DNA of 9,735 nt. Source: an uncultured bacterium (GTDB taxonomy: Bacteria > Verrucomicrobiota > Kiritimatiellia > RFP12 > UBA1067). The stretch covers positions 1 to 9,735 of the forward strand of contig CAMIVJ010000080.1 in NCBI GenBank assembly GCA_946401765.1, read 5' to 3'. The notes under the pieces were generated by a model. That model searched no databases, had not been told where the DNA came from, and saw only the letters and a list, made by a program, of their open reading frames with translations. Shown here in pieces: positions 1 to 6,894 of the stretch. How positions within the stretch are numbered: the first letter of the stretch is position 1; every line of letters starts with the position of its first letter. A program made the translations under genes and the position numbers.

Positions 1-1257
1 CACTACACGCTCCACGGCACGAACTTGGTCGGCGGCGTCCAGGTCCTCGTCGCCGCGGACGCGACGGTCGAGCTCTCCGGCGTCTCGGTCCGCTCCGAAC
101 GTCCGTTCGCGCTCGGCGACGGCGTTGCGGCGACCGTCCTGCTCTCCGGCCCCGGCAACGCGCTCGTTTCGACGTATTCCTCCAATGCCGGACTCTTCGT
201 TCCGCACGGCGCCTCCCTGACGATCACGAACGCCACGGCCGACGCGCGGCTCTACGCGTGCGGCGGCCGATACGGCGCGGGCATCGGCGCCAACAGCGGC
301 CAGAGCGACCGGCCCGGCGACATCGTCATCGCCGGCGGCATCGTCGAGGCGCGCCCCAGCGAAACGAGCGAAGGATACGCCGCCGGCATCGGCGCCGGAT
401 ACGCCGGATACAGCGGCCGCATCCGCATCACGGGCGGCAGGGTCTACGCCTACGGATCCCAGAACGGCAGCGGGGCTTCCGCGGGTATCGGCGGCAGCGC
501 CGAGCCCTACGACGATTCCAATGGCCTGATCGAGATCTCCGGCGGAACCGTCTACGCCTGCGGCGGCTCCGCGAGCGCCGAGCGCATCGGCGCCGACATC
601 GGCGACGGCACGAGCCAGCGCGACGCCCACGACAACAGGAACGCCGTCGTCATCACGGGCGGCAGCGTCGTGCTCGCGCACTTCGGCTCCGAAAAGGGCG
701 GCTTCACGCAGAGCCGGACGGACGAGGAGAATCTGGCCCACGACGCCGCCGGCCGCGTCCTCCACGCCGTCGTCGTCCCCCTCGGCACGCCCGACGCCGC
801 AGTCACGCTCGACGTGGCCGTCGCTTCCGGCTCTTCCTACGAGTCCTGCCCCTACGGCACGCGCGACCTCTACGCCGACGCGGCCGGCGACCTCTACCTA
901 TGGCTCCCGGACGGCGACTACGCCTTCACCGTCGACGGCGCGCGCTGGACCGCGACCGTCGCCGGCGCCGACACCGTGGCCGTCCCCGACTACGTCTCCC
1001 CGGAGAGCCTCCGCATCGAGTCCATCGCCGTCTTGGACGACGCGGTGACGTTTGTCGTCTCCGCCGATCCGGTGCAGTGGCTTGCCGCCCACGCGGCCGA
1101 GCTGCGCGTGCGCGCAAGCGAAACGCTTCCCATGGATGGCGGCGAACTCCTCGACCCTGCGGATGTGGAGACCACCGTGAATCCCGACGGCACCGTGTCC
1201 ATTACCGTTTCTAGGCCTTCCAGCTCTGCGACGATGTACTACCGCATCGAGCAGTAG
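1..1257 (+). CDS. Secreted beta-helix repeat protein, 3' portion (N-terminus outside window)
   Basis: The frame is open from base 1 to a TAG at 1255-1257, so 418 residues of a longer protein are visible; the TTG at 25 is merely an internal codon. Visible residues 1-90 are a beta-rich stretch with Gly/Asn turns. Residues 91 to about 225 carry four coils of roughly 35 residues, each with an AGIG-type motif followed by an ITGG or ISGG turn and a VYA or VVL strand. Such ladders are known from extracellular parallel beta-helix proteins, some annotated as carbohydrate-binding (Cthe_2159-like). Residues about 290-325 resemble a small beta-sandwich (LYLWLPDGDYAFTVDG). The last 80 residues form a separate module ending in MYYRIEQ, possibly a C-terminal domain shared among paralogues. 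No enzyme motif is seen. The role is inferred to be surface display or adhesion. Codon use shifts near base 1033 (see findings). The 41 bases to the next gene hold no clear terminator or promoter. Confidence 0.8.
   Translation, partial: HYTLHGTNLVGGVQVLVAADATVELSGVSVRSERPFALGDGVAATVLLSGPGNALVSTYSSNAGLFVPHGASLTITNATADARLYACGGRYGAGIGANSGQSDRPGDIVIAGGIVEARPSETSEGYAAGIGAGYAGYSGRIRITGGRVYAYGSQNGSGASAGIGGSAEPYDDSNGLIEISGGTVYACGGSASAERIGADIGDGTSQRDAHDNRNAVVITGGSVVLAHFGSEKGGFTQSRTDEENLAHDAAGRVLHAVVVPLGTPDAAVTLDVAVASGSSYESCPYGTRDLYADAAGDLYLWLPDGDYAFTVDGARWTATVAGADTVAVPDYVSPESLRIESIAVLDDAVTFVVSADPVQWLAAHAAELRVRASETLPMDGGELLDPADVETTVNPDGTVSITVSRPSSSATMYYRIEQ
271..675 (+). repeat. Four degenerate beta-helix coils (AGIG...ITGG) within the first gene
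   Basis: The encoded protein repeats the pattern (A)GIG, a variable polar loop with Asp/Ser/Gly, a short strand, ITGG/ISGG/IAGG, then a V-Y/E-A strand. The four units begin near visible residues 91, 126, 161 and 197, a period of about 35 residues. The last unit reads GADIGDG in place of AGIG. Identity is mainly at protein level, so this is an old structural repeat rather than a recent tandem duplication. Confidence 0.7.
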
Positions 1258-1286
1258 GCGCATCTGCTTCAACAGGATATCCCTTC

Positions 1287-1290
1287 GGAG
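1287..1290 (+). promoter_or_regulatory. Ribosome binding site GGAG for the protease gene
   Basis: GGAG lies 8 bases before the ATG at 1299 and supports that start. A nearer ATG at 1291 abuts the GGAG and meets a stop after three codons, so it is not usable. The signal peptide begins properly at 1299. Confidence 0.6.
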
Positions 1291-1298
1291 ATGAAAGA

Positions 1299-4200
1299 AT
1301 GAAGATTGCCCAAATCAGGATGATGCTTCGCGCAGCGTGCGCGATTTCCGTGGCCGCCTTTGCCGCTGCGGCGCAGGCGAAGGAGGACTGGTCGCGCATA
1401 TATCTCGCGAACGAGCCCGTCCTCGCGCCTGACGGAAAGACCTTCTACTTCACGTGGAACGACCTTGTGTGGCGCGCTCCCGTCGCGGGCGGCACTGCGC
1501 ACATCGTCTCTCCCACGTCTGGACGCGCCTCCACGCCGTGCCTTTCGCCTGACGGCCGCCGCATCGCATTCCAGAACGACTGCGAAGGCTCTTCGTTCGT
1601 GTACGAATGCCCCACAGCCGGAGGCCCTGTTCGGCAGGTCACGTTCCACACCGAGCTCACGCGCCCCTGGTGCTACACGCCGGACGGCAAGTCTCTCGTG
1701 TGCACCGTGCGCCGCGACCACTCCGGCGACAAGGATTCACTGCGCATAGCGGTTCTGCCTGTTGGCCGCCGCGGGGCCGAGAAGGTTCTGTTCGACGAAT
1801 ACGGCAACACTCCCAGCCTCTCCCCTGACGGGCGCTCGCTGCTCTTCGTGCGCGGCACTGGTTCCAGAGCGCCTTTCCGCAAGCGCCGTCACTCCAAGAC
1901 CGCCCAGAACGGCGAGATATGGCTGTTTGCCATGGCCTCCAAGAAGTTCCGCTGCCTGGTGGAGAAGCCTTTTGACGTGCGCGATCCGGTATGGCTTCCG
2001 GGCGGCAAGTCGTTCCTCTATCTTTCCACCGAGCAGGGCGGCATCAGAAACCTCGTGCGTCGCTCGTTTGCGGACGGCAAAGAGACGGTGCTAACCCGCT
2101 TCACCGACGAGCACGCCGAGAGGCCGTCTGTCTCGGCCGACGGCAAGACGGTAGTCTTCCGCCAAGGCTTCGACTTCTGGCGTCTCGACCTCGCGGCGTC
2201 GAACGCAGTGCCTGCCAAGATCGTGCTGCATCCCGAAAGCGGCTACGTGGCGCGTCCTGCAGTGCGCCGCCGCATCTACGACCGCATCACCAACATCGAT
2301 GAGTCGGGCGATGCGACGTTCTGCTCCGAGGGGATGCAGTGCGCATTCACCGCAAGCGGCGTATTGTGGGTTATGGATACGGAAATCCGCCAGCCGCGCC
2401 GGGTGGACGGCGGAGCAAAGGCGTTCGTGCGCTCATGCGCATTCTCGCCCGACGGCGATAGACTATACTATGTTGCCGACCGGGGCGACGGCACCGACAT
2501 ACGCGTTGCGCAGCGCGCAGACAATTCGCGCGGCTGGTGGGAGAACGAGACGTTCAAGATCAAAGCGGTCGTCTCAGACGGCGCGATCCGCAAGCGGTTC
2601 TCGCTTTCGCCGGACGGCAAGCGCTTCGCATGGCAGGATCCGAACGGACGCCTCTCCTTCGCCGGCACGAATGGCGTGGTGAAGACGCGCGGGCCCGTCT
2701 GCGCAGACGCAGGCGCGTACGCGTGGAGTCCGGACGGCAAGTGGGTTGCCGCGGCATACGGCGACATCAACGGAAACGACGACATCTGGATCGTGTCCAC
2801 CGAGGGCGCGAGAGAGCCGTACAACGTTTCGCGCAATTTCATGTGGGACGGCGCGCCGGCGTGGAGTCCAGACGGCAAGATACTCGCCTTCGCTGGCGAG
2901 TACGCGCCCGAAGGCGGCGAGAGATTGTTCTACGTATATCTCAGCAAGGCGGACGAGGAGCGCGAGACTTTCGACAAGCGCTACGAGGATGCCCGCAAAA
3001 AGGTTAGCGGCTCCGACTCGCCGAAGTTGCTTCAGAGACCCAAACTGTCCACCAACATGACCGTCAAAGTGAGCCAGGACGTGGCGCCCACGAACCAGAC
3101 TGCGAAAGTGGCACAGGGCACTGCGGCCACAAATCAGACCGCGAAGGCGACCCAGCGCACCGCATCGACAAACCAGACAGTCAAGGCGCAGTCGCCGAAG
3201 CCGTCGCCAGTGAAGATCGACTTCGACGGTCTCTACGAACGAGTGCGGATGGTTTCGGGGGTGCAGGTGTCTTCTCCGTATTTCTCGCACGACTCGCGCA
3301 CCATAGCGTTCTCCAGCGGCGGGAAGACGATGAAAGTGCATGTGCCTGACAGGCTGACGCCCCAGAAGGCGTTCGACAAGGTCGGCAGCTTCTGCGCATG
3401 GATCGCAAAGGGCGACCGCGCTCTGCGCATCGTCAACGGCCATCCTGCGCACGGAGATGCAGAGTTCTCCTTCCGTGCCTACGACGAGGTGAACGTGGCC
3501 GACTGGCAGGAGCTTGGCTTCAAGACGGCCTGGGCCCGCATCCGCGACAGGTTCTACGACGACGGTTTCCATGGTGCAGACTGGAACGCGATGAAGGGTC
3601 GCTACCTCGACGCCGCGCGCAACGCCACGAGCCATGCCACGTTCCGTGCGGTCGTGGAGATGATGCTTGGCGAACTTGACGCATCCCATCTTGCGCTGCG
3701 GCCCACGAGCGAAAGCATGCGCGAGTGGGGCTTCTCGCCGGTGCGGGCGACTGGATGGCAGCAGAGCACTGCGCATCTTGGCCTTCGGTTCGATCCGTCG
3801 TGGAAGGGGAAGGGATGGAAGGTGCGCGACGTGGTTAAGGGCGGTCCTGCGGATCTTTCGAGCTTCGACTTCAAGGCAGGCGACGTGGTGCTTGCCGTCG
3901 ACGGCGTGAAGGTGAACCCGGGCGACGATCCCACCGTGGCGCTGAACGGCCCCGCCGGGCGCGAGGTGACGCTCACGATGGCGCCGCGTCCCTCCAAGAA
4001 GCCAGGCGCGAAGGAGGTCCAGGTGCGCATGAAGACGACGTCGTTCGAGGCCGTCCGGGCGAATGTGGGCGCAGAGAAGCTCAGGGCGACGCGCGAATAT
4101 GTCCACTCGAAAAGCGGAGGAAAGCTCGGGTACCTCAACATTGAAAGCATGGACATGAAGAGCTTCTGGCTCTTCCAGAAGGAGGTGTTCAGCGAGGGAT

Positions 4201-4736
4201 ATGGCAGAGAGGGACTGATAATCGACGTGCGCGACAACGGAGGCGGAAGCACTGCCGACAAGGTGCTCTCCGTCCTCGTGGGCGCGAACCACGCGCTTGT
4301 GCATTCAAGAGGATTCGGCCATGCCGAGACGGGCTATCCACTCTACCGCTGGGAGCGTCCGCTCTGGTACCGTCCGATCGTCGTGATGTGCAACGAAGAC
4401 TCCGCCTCCAATGCGGAGATACTCACGCACGCCGTGAAGGCCCTCAAGCGCGGGCGCGTGGTGGGAATGCCCACGGGCGGCAACGTCATCAGCACCTGGG
4501 GACGCTCTCTCCTTGACCTCGGGATGTTGCGCGACCCGCACCGCGGGTGGTACACGCCCGACGGCACCGACATGGAGTGGCACGGCGCAGTGCCTGACGT
4601 GATCGTGAAGAACAGCCCGACCGATCTTGTGCGCGGCGTCGACGCCCAGCTGAACGTCGCCATCAAGACGCTCTCCGAGGACGTGGCGAAGGCCAAGGGC
4701 AAGTCCTCTCCCGTGACCTGCCGCCCTGCGCGCTGA
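1299..4736 (+). CDS. Secreted tricorn-like protease (S41 family) with two beta-propellers, PDZ and catalytic core
   Basis: This 1145-residue protein follows the tricorn plan and is somewhat longer than the usual 1050-1100. A signal peptide covers residues 1-27 (cleavage after AQA), so the protein is exported to periplasm or surface, unlike the cytosolic archaeal enzyme. Residues about 30-315 form the first propeller and about 320-730 the second, marked by repeated SPDG/WSPDG (PD40-type) turns. Residues 735-815 form the C1 helical region, about 820-910 a PDZ domain, and 930-1120 the C2 catalytic domain. By motif alignment to Thermoplasma tricorn (S745, H746, S965, E1023), the catalytic residues are Ser796-His797 in GELDASH, nucleophile Ser1037 in NEDSASNAEI, and Glu1093 in DMEWHGAVPD. 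DVRDNGGG at 976-983 is the typical S41 strand. The inferred reaction is trimming of unfolded or short peptides fed through the propellers. An Asn-X-Thr repeat insert sits at 585-636. The acyltransferase gene follows after 29 bases. Confidence 0.93.
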   Translation: MKIAQIRMMLRAACAISVAAFAAAAQAKEDWSRIYLANEPVLAPDGKTFYFTWNDLVWRAPVAGGTAHIVSPTSGRASTPCLSPDGRRIAFQNDCEGSSFVYECPTAGGPVRQVTFHTELTRPWCYTPDGKSLVCTVRRDHSGDKDSLRIAVLPVGRRGAEKVLFDEYGNTPSLSPDGRSLLFVRGTGSRAPFRKRRHSKTAQNGEIWLFAMASKKFRCLVEKPFDVRDPVWLPGGKSFLYLSTEQGGIRNLVRRSFADGKETVLTRFTDEHAERPSVSADGKTVVFRQGFDFWRLDLAASNAVPAKIVLHPESGYVARPAVRRRIYDRITNIDESGDATFCSEGMQCAFTASGVLWVMDTEIRQPRRVDGGAKAFVRSCAFSPDGDRLYYVADRGDGTDIRVAQRADNSRGWWENETFKIKAVVSDGAIRKRFSLSPDGKRFAWQDPNGRLSFAGTNGVVKTRGPVCADAGAYAWSPDGKWVAAAYGDINGNDDIWIVSTEGAREPYNVSRNFMWDGAPAWSPDGKILAFAGEYAPEGGERLFYVYLSKADEERETFDKRYEDARKKVSGSDSPKLLQRPKLSTNMTVKVSQDVAPTNQTAKVAQGTAATNQTAKATQRTASTNQTVKAQSPKPSPVKIDFDGLYERVRMVSGVQVSSPYFSHDSRTIAFSSGGKTMKVHVPDRLTPQKAFDKVGSFCAWIAKGDRALRIVNGHPAHGDAEFSFRAYDEVNVADWQELGFKTAWARIRDRFYDDGFHGADWNAMKGRYLDAARNATSHATFRAVVEMMLGELDASHLALRPTSESMREWGFSPVRATGWQQSTAHLGLRFDPSWKGKGWKVRDVVKGGPADLSSFDFKAGDVVLAVDGVKVNPGDDPTVALNGPAGREVTLTMAPRPSKKPGAKEVQVRMKTTSFEAVRANVGAEKLRATREYVHSKSGGKLGYLNIESMDMKSFWLFQKEVFSEGYGREGLIIDVRDNGGGSTADKVLSVLVGANHALVHSRGFGHAETGYPLYRWERPLWYRPIVVMCNEDSASNAEILTHAVKALKRGRVVGMPTGGNVISTWGRSLLDLGMLRDPHRGWYTPDGTDMEWHGAVPDVIVKNSPTDLVRGVDAQLNVAIKTLSEDVAKAKGKSSPVTCRPAR
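3051..3206 (+). repeat. Four tandem 39-bp (13-residue) repeats in the protease gene
   Basis: Units start at 3051, 3090, 3129 and 3168. They encode TNMTVKVSQDVAP, TNQTAKVAQGTAA, TNQTAKATQRTAS and TNQTVKAQSPKPS. All start with Thr-Asn-X-Thr and have Lys at position 6. Synonymous codons differ between copies (first Thr: acc, acg, aca, aca; Asn: aac, aac, aat, aac), so the array is not a fresh duplication. It encodes a Thr/Ala/Lys/Gln-rich, probably disordered loop in the second propeller, just before the KIDFDG motif that resumes the fold. Bacterial tricorn homologues are often variable here. Confidence 0.85.
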
Positions 4737-4752
4737 TCTGCGCAGCATTTCC

Positions 4753-4757
4753 AGAGG
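4753..4757 (+). promoter_or_regulatory. Ribosome binding site AGAGG for the acyltransferase gene
   Basis: AGAGG lies 8 bases before the ATG at 4766, within the 29-base gap after the protease stop. No terminator-like hairpin is seen in this gap, which fits co-transcription. Confidence 0.55.
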
Positions 4758-4765
4758 TTAAATCG

Positions 4766-5875
4766 ATGAACGATGAAAAGAGAGTTGTGTTTCTCGACTG
4801 GCTGAGGGTGGTCGCGTGCCTTATGGTGATGCTGATTCACTCCTGCGAGCCGTTCTATCTCGGCGGCGCAGAGCCGAACGTGACGAGCATCGCGAGCAGA
4901 TGGGACATGTTCTGGATCACCGTTACGGAATGCCTCTGCCGCTGCTGCGTGCCGCTCTTCGCGATGACCTCGGCCTACCTGCTCTTTCCCGTGAAGAGGC
5001 CCACGGGCGAGTTCTTCATGCGGCGCATAGTGCGCGTTCTTGTGCCGTTCGCGATATGGGCCGTTCTGTACGTGGCCTGGTTCGGGAAGGGCGCTGCGGC
5101 GTGGGAGAAGCTTCTGTTCAACTTCCCGGACGAGGGCGGCCATCTCTGGTTCGTGCCGATGGTGTTCGGCCTGTACATTCTAATGCCGCTGCTCTCTCCG
5201 TGGGCTGAGAGGGTTGGAGCCCGCGAACTGAAGGGATGGCTCACGCTCTGGCTTGCCACGGCGTCTTTCCCGTTCATCCGCAGCTACTGGGGCATGCTCT
5301 TCGGCGAGCCGTCATTCGGCTCCGTGCCATATTTGTGGGGCGAGTGCCCATGGAACCATTTCGGCGCGTTCCACTACGTGAGCGGCTTCATCGGATACAT
5401 GATGCTCGGGCTCTGGCTGCGCAGGTTCGCGCCGGACCTCGACTGGCGGCGCACTCTGCGCATCGCAGTGCCGTCGTGGATCGCCGGCGCGGCGCTTATG
5501 GGGTTGCCGTTCTTCTATTTCGTCTCAGATTTTCCGTTCGCCGCGCCCTACAAAACGGCCGTGGTGATGGAGACGAGCATAGAATACTGCACCACCGGCG
5601 TAGCGCTCACCACATTCGCGGTGTTCCTGTTGTTCCGCAAGATCGACTTCAGAGGATGGTTCTACGAGAAGGTGGTGCGTCCGATCTCTGAGGCTTCGTA
5701 CGGAATGTATCTGATGCACATGTTCATACTGCCAGTGGCGTCCGGACATCTGAAGGGTGCGGTGTCAACGCCGGCTGCCATAGCCGCGACGGCCGCCGTC
5801 ACCTTCGCAGGCTCGGCGATCGTCTCATTGGTGGTGCGGCGCATTCCCTTTGTCGGCAGATGGCTGTGCGGCTGA
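4766..5875 (+). CDS. Acyltransferase family 3 (OafA-like) integral membrane protein
   Basis: This is a 369-residue polytopic membrane protein with about ten hydrophobic segments, the usual size of a stand-alone acyltransferase-3 (PF01757) protein. The family signature in the first segment is present: Arg14 and His25 in an R-X10-H arrangement (FLDWLRVVACLMVMLIH). Other family features are an arginine cluster at 86-90 (MRRIVR), HLWFVPMVFGLYIL at 126-139, and a late ISEASYGMYLMHMFIL segment at 307-322. Family members use an acyl donor from the cytoplasmic side to acylate, often O-acetylate, a sugar or lipid-linked glycan in the inner membrane. The acceptor cannot be told from the sequence. The ATG at 4766 places R14 and H25 at the usual depth and has a good ribosome site. 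No SGNH esterase domain is fused. It lies between the protease and ATPase genes, probably in one operon, but no glycan-synthesis genes are nearby. Confidence 0.9.
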   Translation: MNDEKRVVFLDWLRVVACLMVMLIHSCEPFYLGGAEPNVTSIASRWDMFWITVTECLCRCCVPLFAMTSAYLLFPVKRPTGEFFMRRIVRVLVPFAIWAVLYVAWFGKGAAAWEKLLFNFPDEGGHLWFVPMVFGLYILMPLLSPWAERVGARELKGWLTLWLATASFPFIRSYWGMLFGEPSFGSVPYLWGECPWNHFGAFHYVSGFIGYMMLGLWLRRFAPDLDWRRTLRIAVPSWIAGAALMGLPFFYFVSDFPFAAPYKTAVVMETSIEYCTTGVALTTFAVFLLFRKIDFRGWFYEKVVRPISEASYGMYLMHMFILPVASGHLKGAVSTPAAIAATAAVTFAGSAIVSLVVRRIPFVGRWLCG

Positions 5876-5877
5876 GG
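5874..5877 (+). promoter_or_regulatory. GAGG ribosome binding site overlapping the acyltransferase stop codon
   Basis: GAGG shares two bases with the TGA stop of the acyltransferase (5873-5875) and lies 10 bases before the ATG at 5888. The overlap suggests translational coupling. An in-frame TGA at 5879-5881 lies just before the ATG, so the ATPase cannot start farther upstream. Confidence 0.55.
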
Positions 5878-5887
5878 ATGAGCGGCA

Positions 5888-6883
5888 ATGACGCGCATAT
5901 CGCTTGATGCCGAGCAGATGGCCGCAGTGGGCGGCAGCTGGCTGCAGGAGCGCTACCATTCGGGCGAAGGCGAGACGGTGGCCGACTTCCTTTCCTTTGA
6001 ATCGGTGCATGAGATTAATCCCTTCGAGGTGGGCGGATCGCACTCGCGGGAGAGACGCGAGTACCGCAGGCGCAGAACGGTGGTGGACGGCATCCTGGAA
6101 ATCGCTCCGCTGCGATCGCGTTCGTTGATGTCGCTTTCAAACGGGGAACTGCGGCGCGTGATAGTGGCGCGCACTCTCCTGAAGGAAAGCGGAAGTGTGG
6201 TGCTTGACGGAGGGTGCGGGGGACTTGACGAGTCATGGCGCATGCGCATCGCCGAGGCTGCCGGAGCAATGCGTCCATTTGGCGTTGATCTTCGCATTGC
6301 TCGCGGCACGAGCGCATCGGGACGAACGAAGAAGAAGCCGCGCGGCTCTGACAAAGCGGCTTCACCCGCGATTCGCGGGGCGCGAGCGGTCGTCGAGATC
6401 CGCAACGTAAATTTGTCGTTTGGAGGACGCGCGCTTTTTCGCGATTTCTCATGGGTGGTGCATGAAGGCGAACGCTGGGTGCTGCGCGGGCCGAACGGCA
6501 GCGGAAAGACCACGCTTCTCGCCCTCGTTACGGGAGACTGCCCGTTTTCATACGCATGCGACGTGACGGTGTTCGGCGTGAGAAGGGGAGCTCCAGGCGT
6601 GACGCTTGCGAGGTCGCGGGCGAAGATAGGAAGCGTCTCGTCGGCTCAGCATGCATACGAGGGAACGGATCTGAAGGCGCAGATGGCGGCTGCGCTGCGG
6701 CCGTCCACGCGACTTCTGCTTCTGGACGAGCCCTGTTGTGGAATGTCAAGCCACGAGGCCTCTCGATTTGCCCGCAAGGTCGCAAGCTGGCTGAACGCCC
6801 ACCCCCGCGTCGCAGCCGTATGGGTTGAGCATCAGCCATCGCGCATACCGCAGTCCTTCACGCTCGTGAAGGAACTGCGATAG
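5888..6883 (+). CDS. ModF-like tandem ABC ATPase with halved nucleotide-binding domains
   Basis: The 331-residue soluble protein resembles the ModF/PhrA type of ABC ATPase, which has two tandem ATPase domains in about 450-490 residues and no membrane part. Domain 1 (1-135) starts at what looks like the region after the Q-loop. It has a signature LSNGE at 83-87 and a weakened Walker B (VVLDGG, 104-109, with Gly for the catalytic Glu), but no Walker A. A basic linker spans about 141-165. Domain 2 (168-331) has Walker A GPNGSGKT at 201-208, a possible Q-loop at Gln254, Walker B LLLLDEP at 276-282 and H-loop His315, but the usual helical subdomain and LSGGQ between 255 and 275 are missing; AYEGTD at 256-261 may be the remnant. 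An in-frame stop just upstream excludes a longer N-terminus. One complete composite ATP site remains possible. The biological role is unknown: ModF itself is poorly understood and no molybdate genes are seen here. It could be an active reduced ATPase or an early decaying gene. Confidence 0.85.
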   Translation: MTRISLDAEQMAAVGGSWLQERYHSGEGETVADFLSFESVHEINPFEVGGSHSRERREYRRRRTVVDGILEIAPLRSRSLMSLSNGELRRVIVARTLLKESGSVVLDGGCGGLDESWRMRIAEAAGAMRPFGVDLRIARGTSASGRTKKKPRGSDKAASPAIRGARAVVEIRNVNLSFGGRALFRDFSWVVHEGERWVLRGPNGSGKTTLLALVTGDCPFSYACDVTVFGVRRGAPGVTLARSRAKIGSVSSAQHAYEGTDLKAQMAAALRPSTRLLLLDEPCCGMSSHEASRFARKVASWLNAHPRVAAVWVEHQPSRIPQSFTLVKELR

Positions 6884-6894
6884 CGCTTTCGCTA
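6881..6894. terminator. Small hairpin joining the two convergent stop codons
   Basis: TAGCG (6881-6885), loop CTTT, CGCTA (6890-6894) is a perfect 5-bp stem. Its left end is the TAG stop of the + strand ATPase and its right end, read on the - strand, is the TAG stop of the beta-helix gene. A further C-G and G-C pair can form beyond a one-base mismatch. Neither side has a run of T, so an intrinsic bidirectional terminator is possible but weak. Confidence 0.3.

Noticed and set aside
25..27. TTG as a start for the first gene
   Set aside because: The frame is open back to base 1 and reads as a continuous beta-rich protein; no ribosome site precedes it and no signal peptide follows.
271..675. CRISPR-like or recent tandem DNA repeats in the first gene
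   Set aside because: The repeats are degenerate at DNA level, have no constant spacer pattern, and are explained by the beta-helix coils.
258..1214. An Arg-rich 318-codon frame overlapping the first gene
   Set aside because: It is dominated by Arg runs made by reading GGC/GCC-rich repeats one base out of frame. No protein-like composition is present.
1258..1298. A promoter for the protease gene in the 41-base gap
   Set aside because: No convincing -35/-10 pair could be seen, and the gap is short; the promoter may lie inside or upstream of the first gene.
1291..1302. A three-codon leader ORF (Met-Lys-Glu-stop) overlapping the protease start
   Set aside because: Its ATG touches the GGAG with no spacing, so it is unlikely to be translated; chance ATG.
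2574..4304. A 576-codon open frame on the - strand inside the protease gene
   Set aside because: It lies antisense to a protein with clear propeller, PDZ and catalytic motifs. Its translation is rich in Arg, His, Ala and Val with no recognisable motif, as expected from the GC-rich reverse strand.
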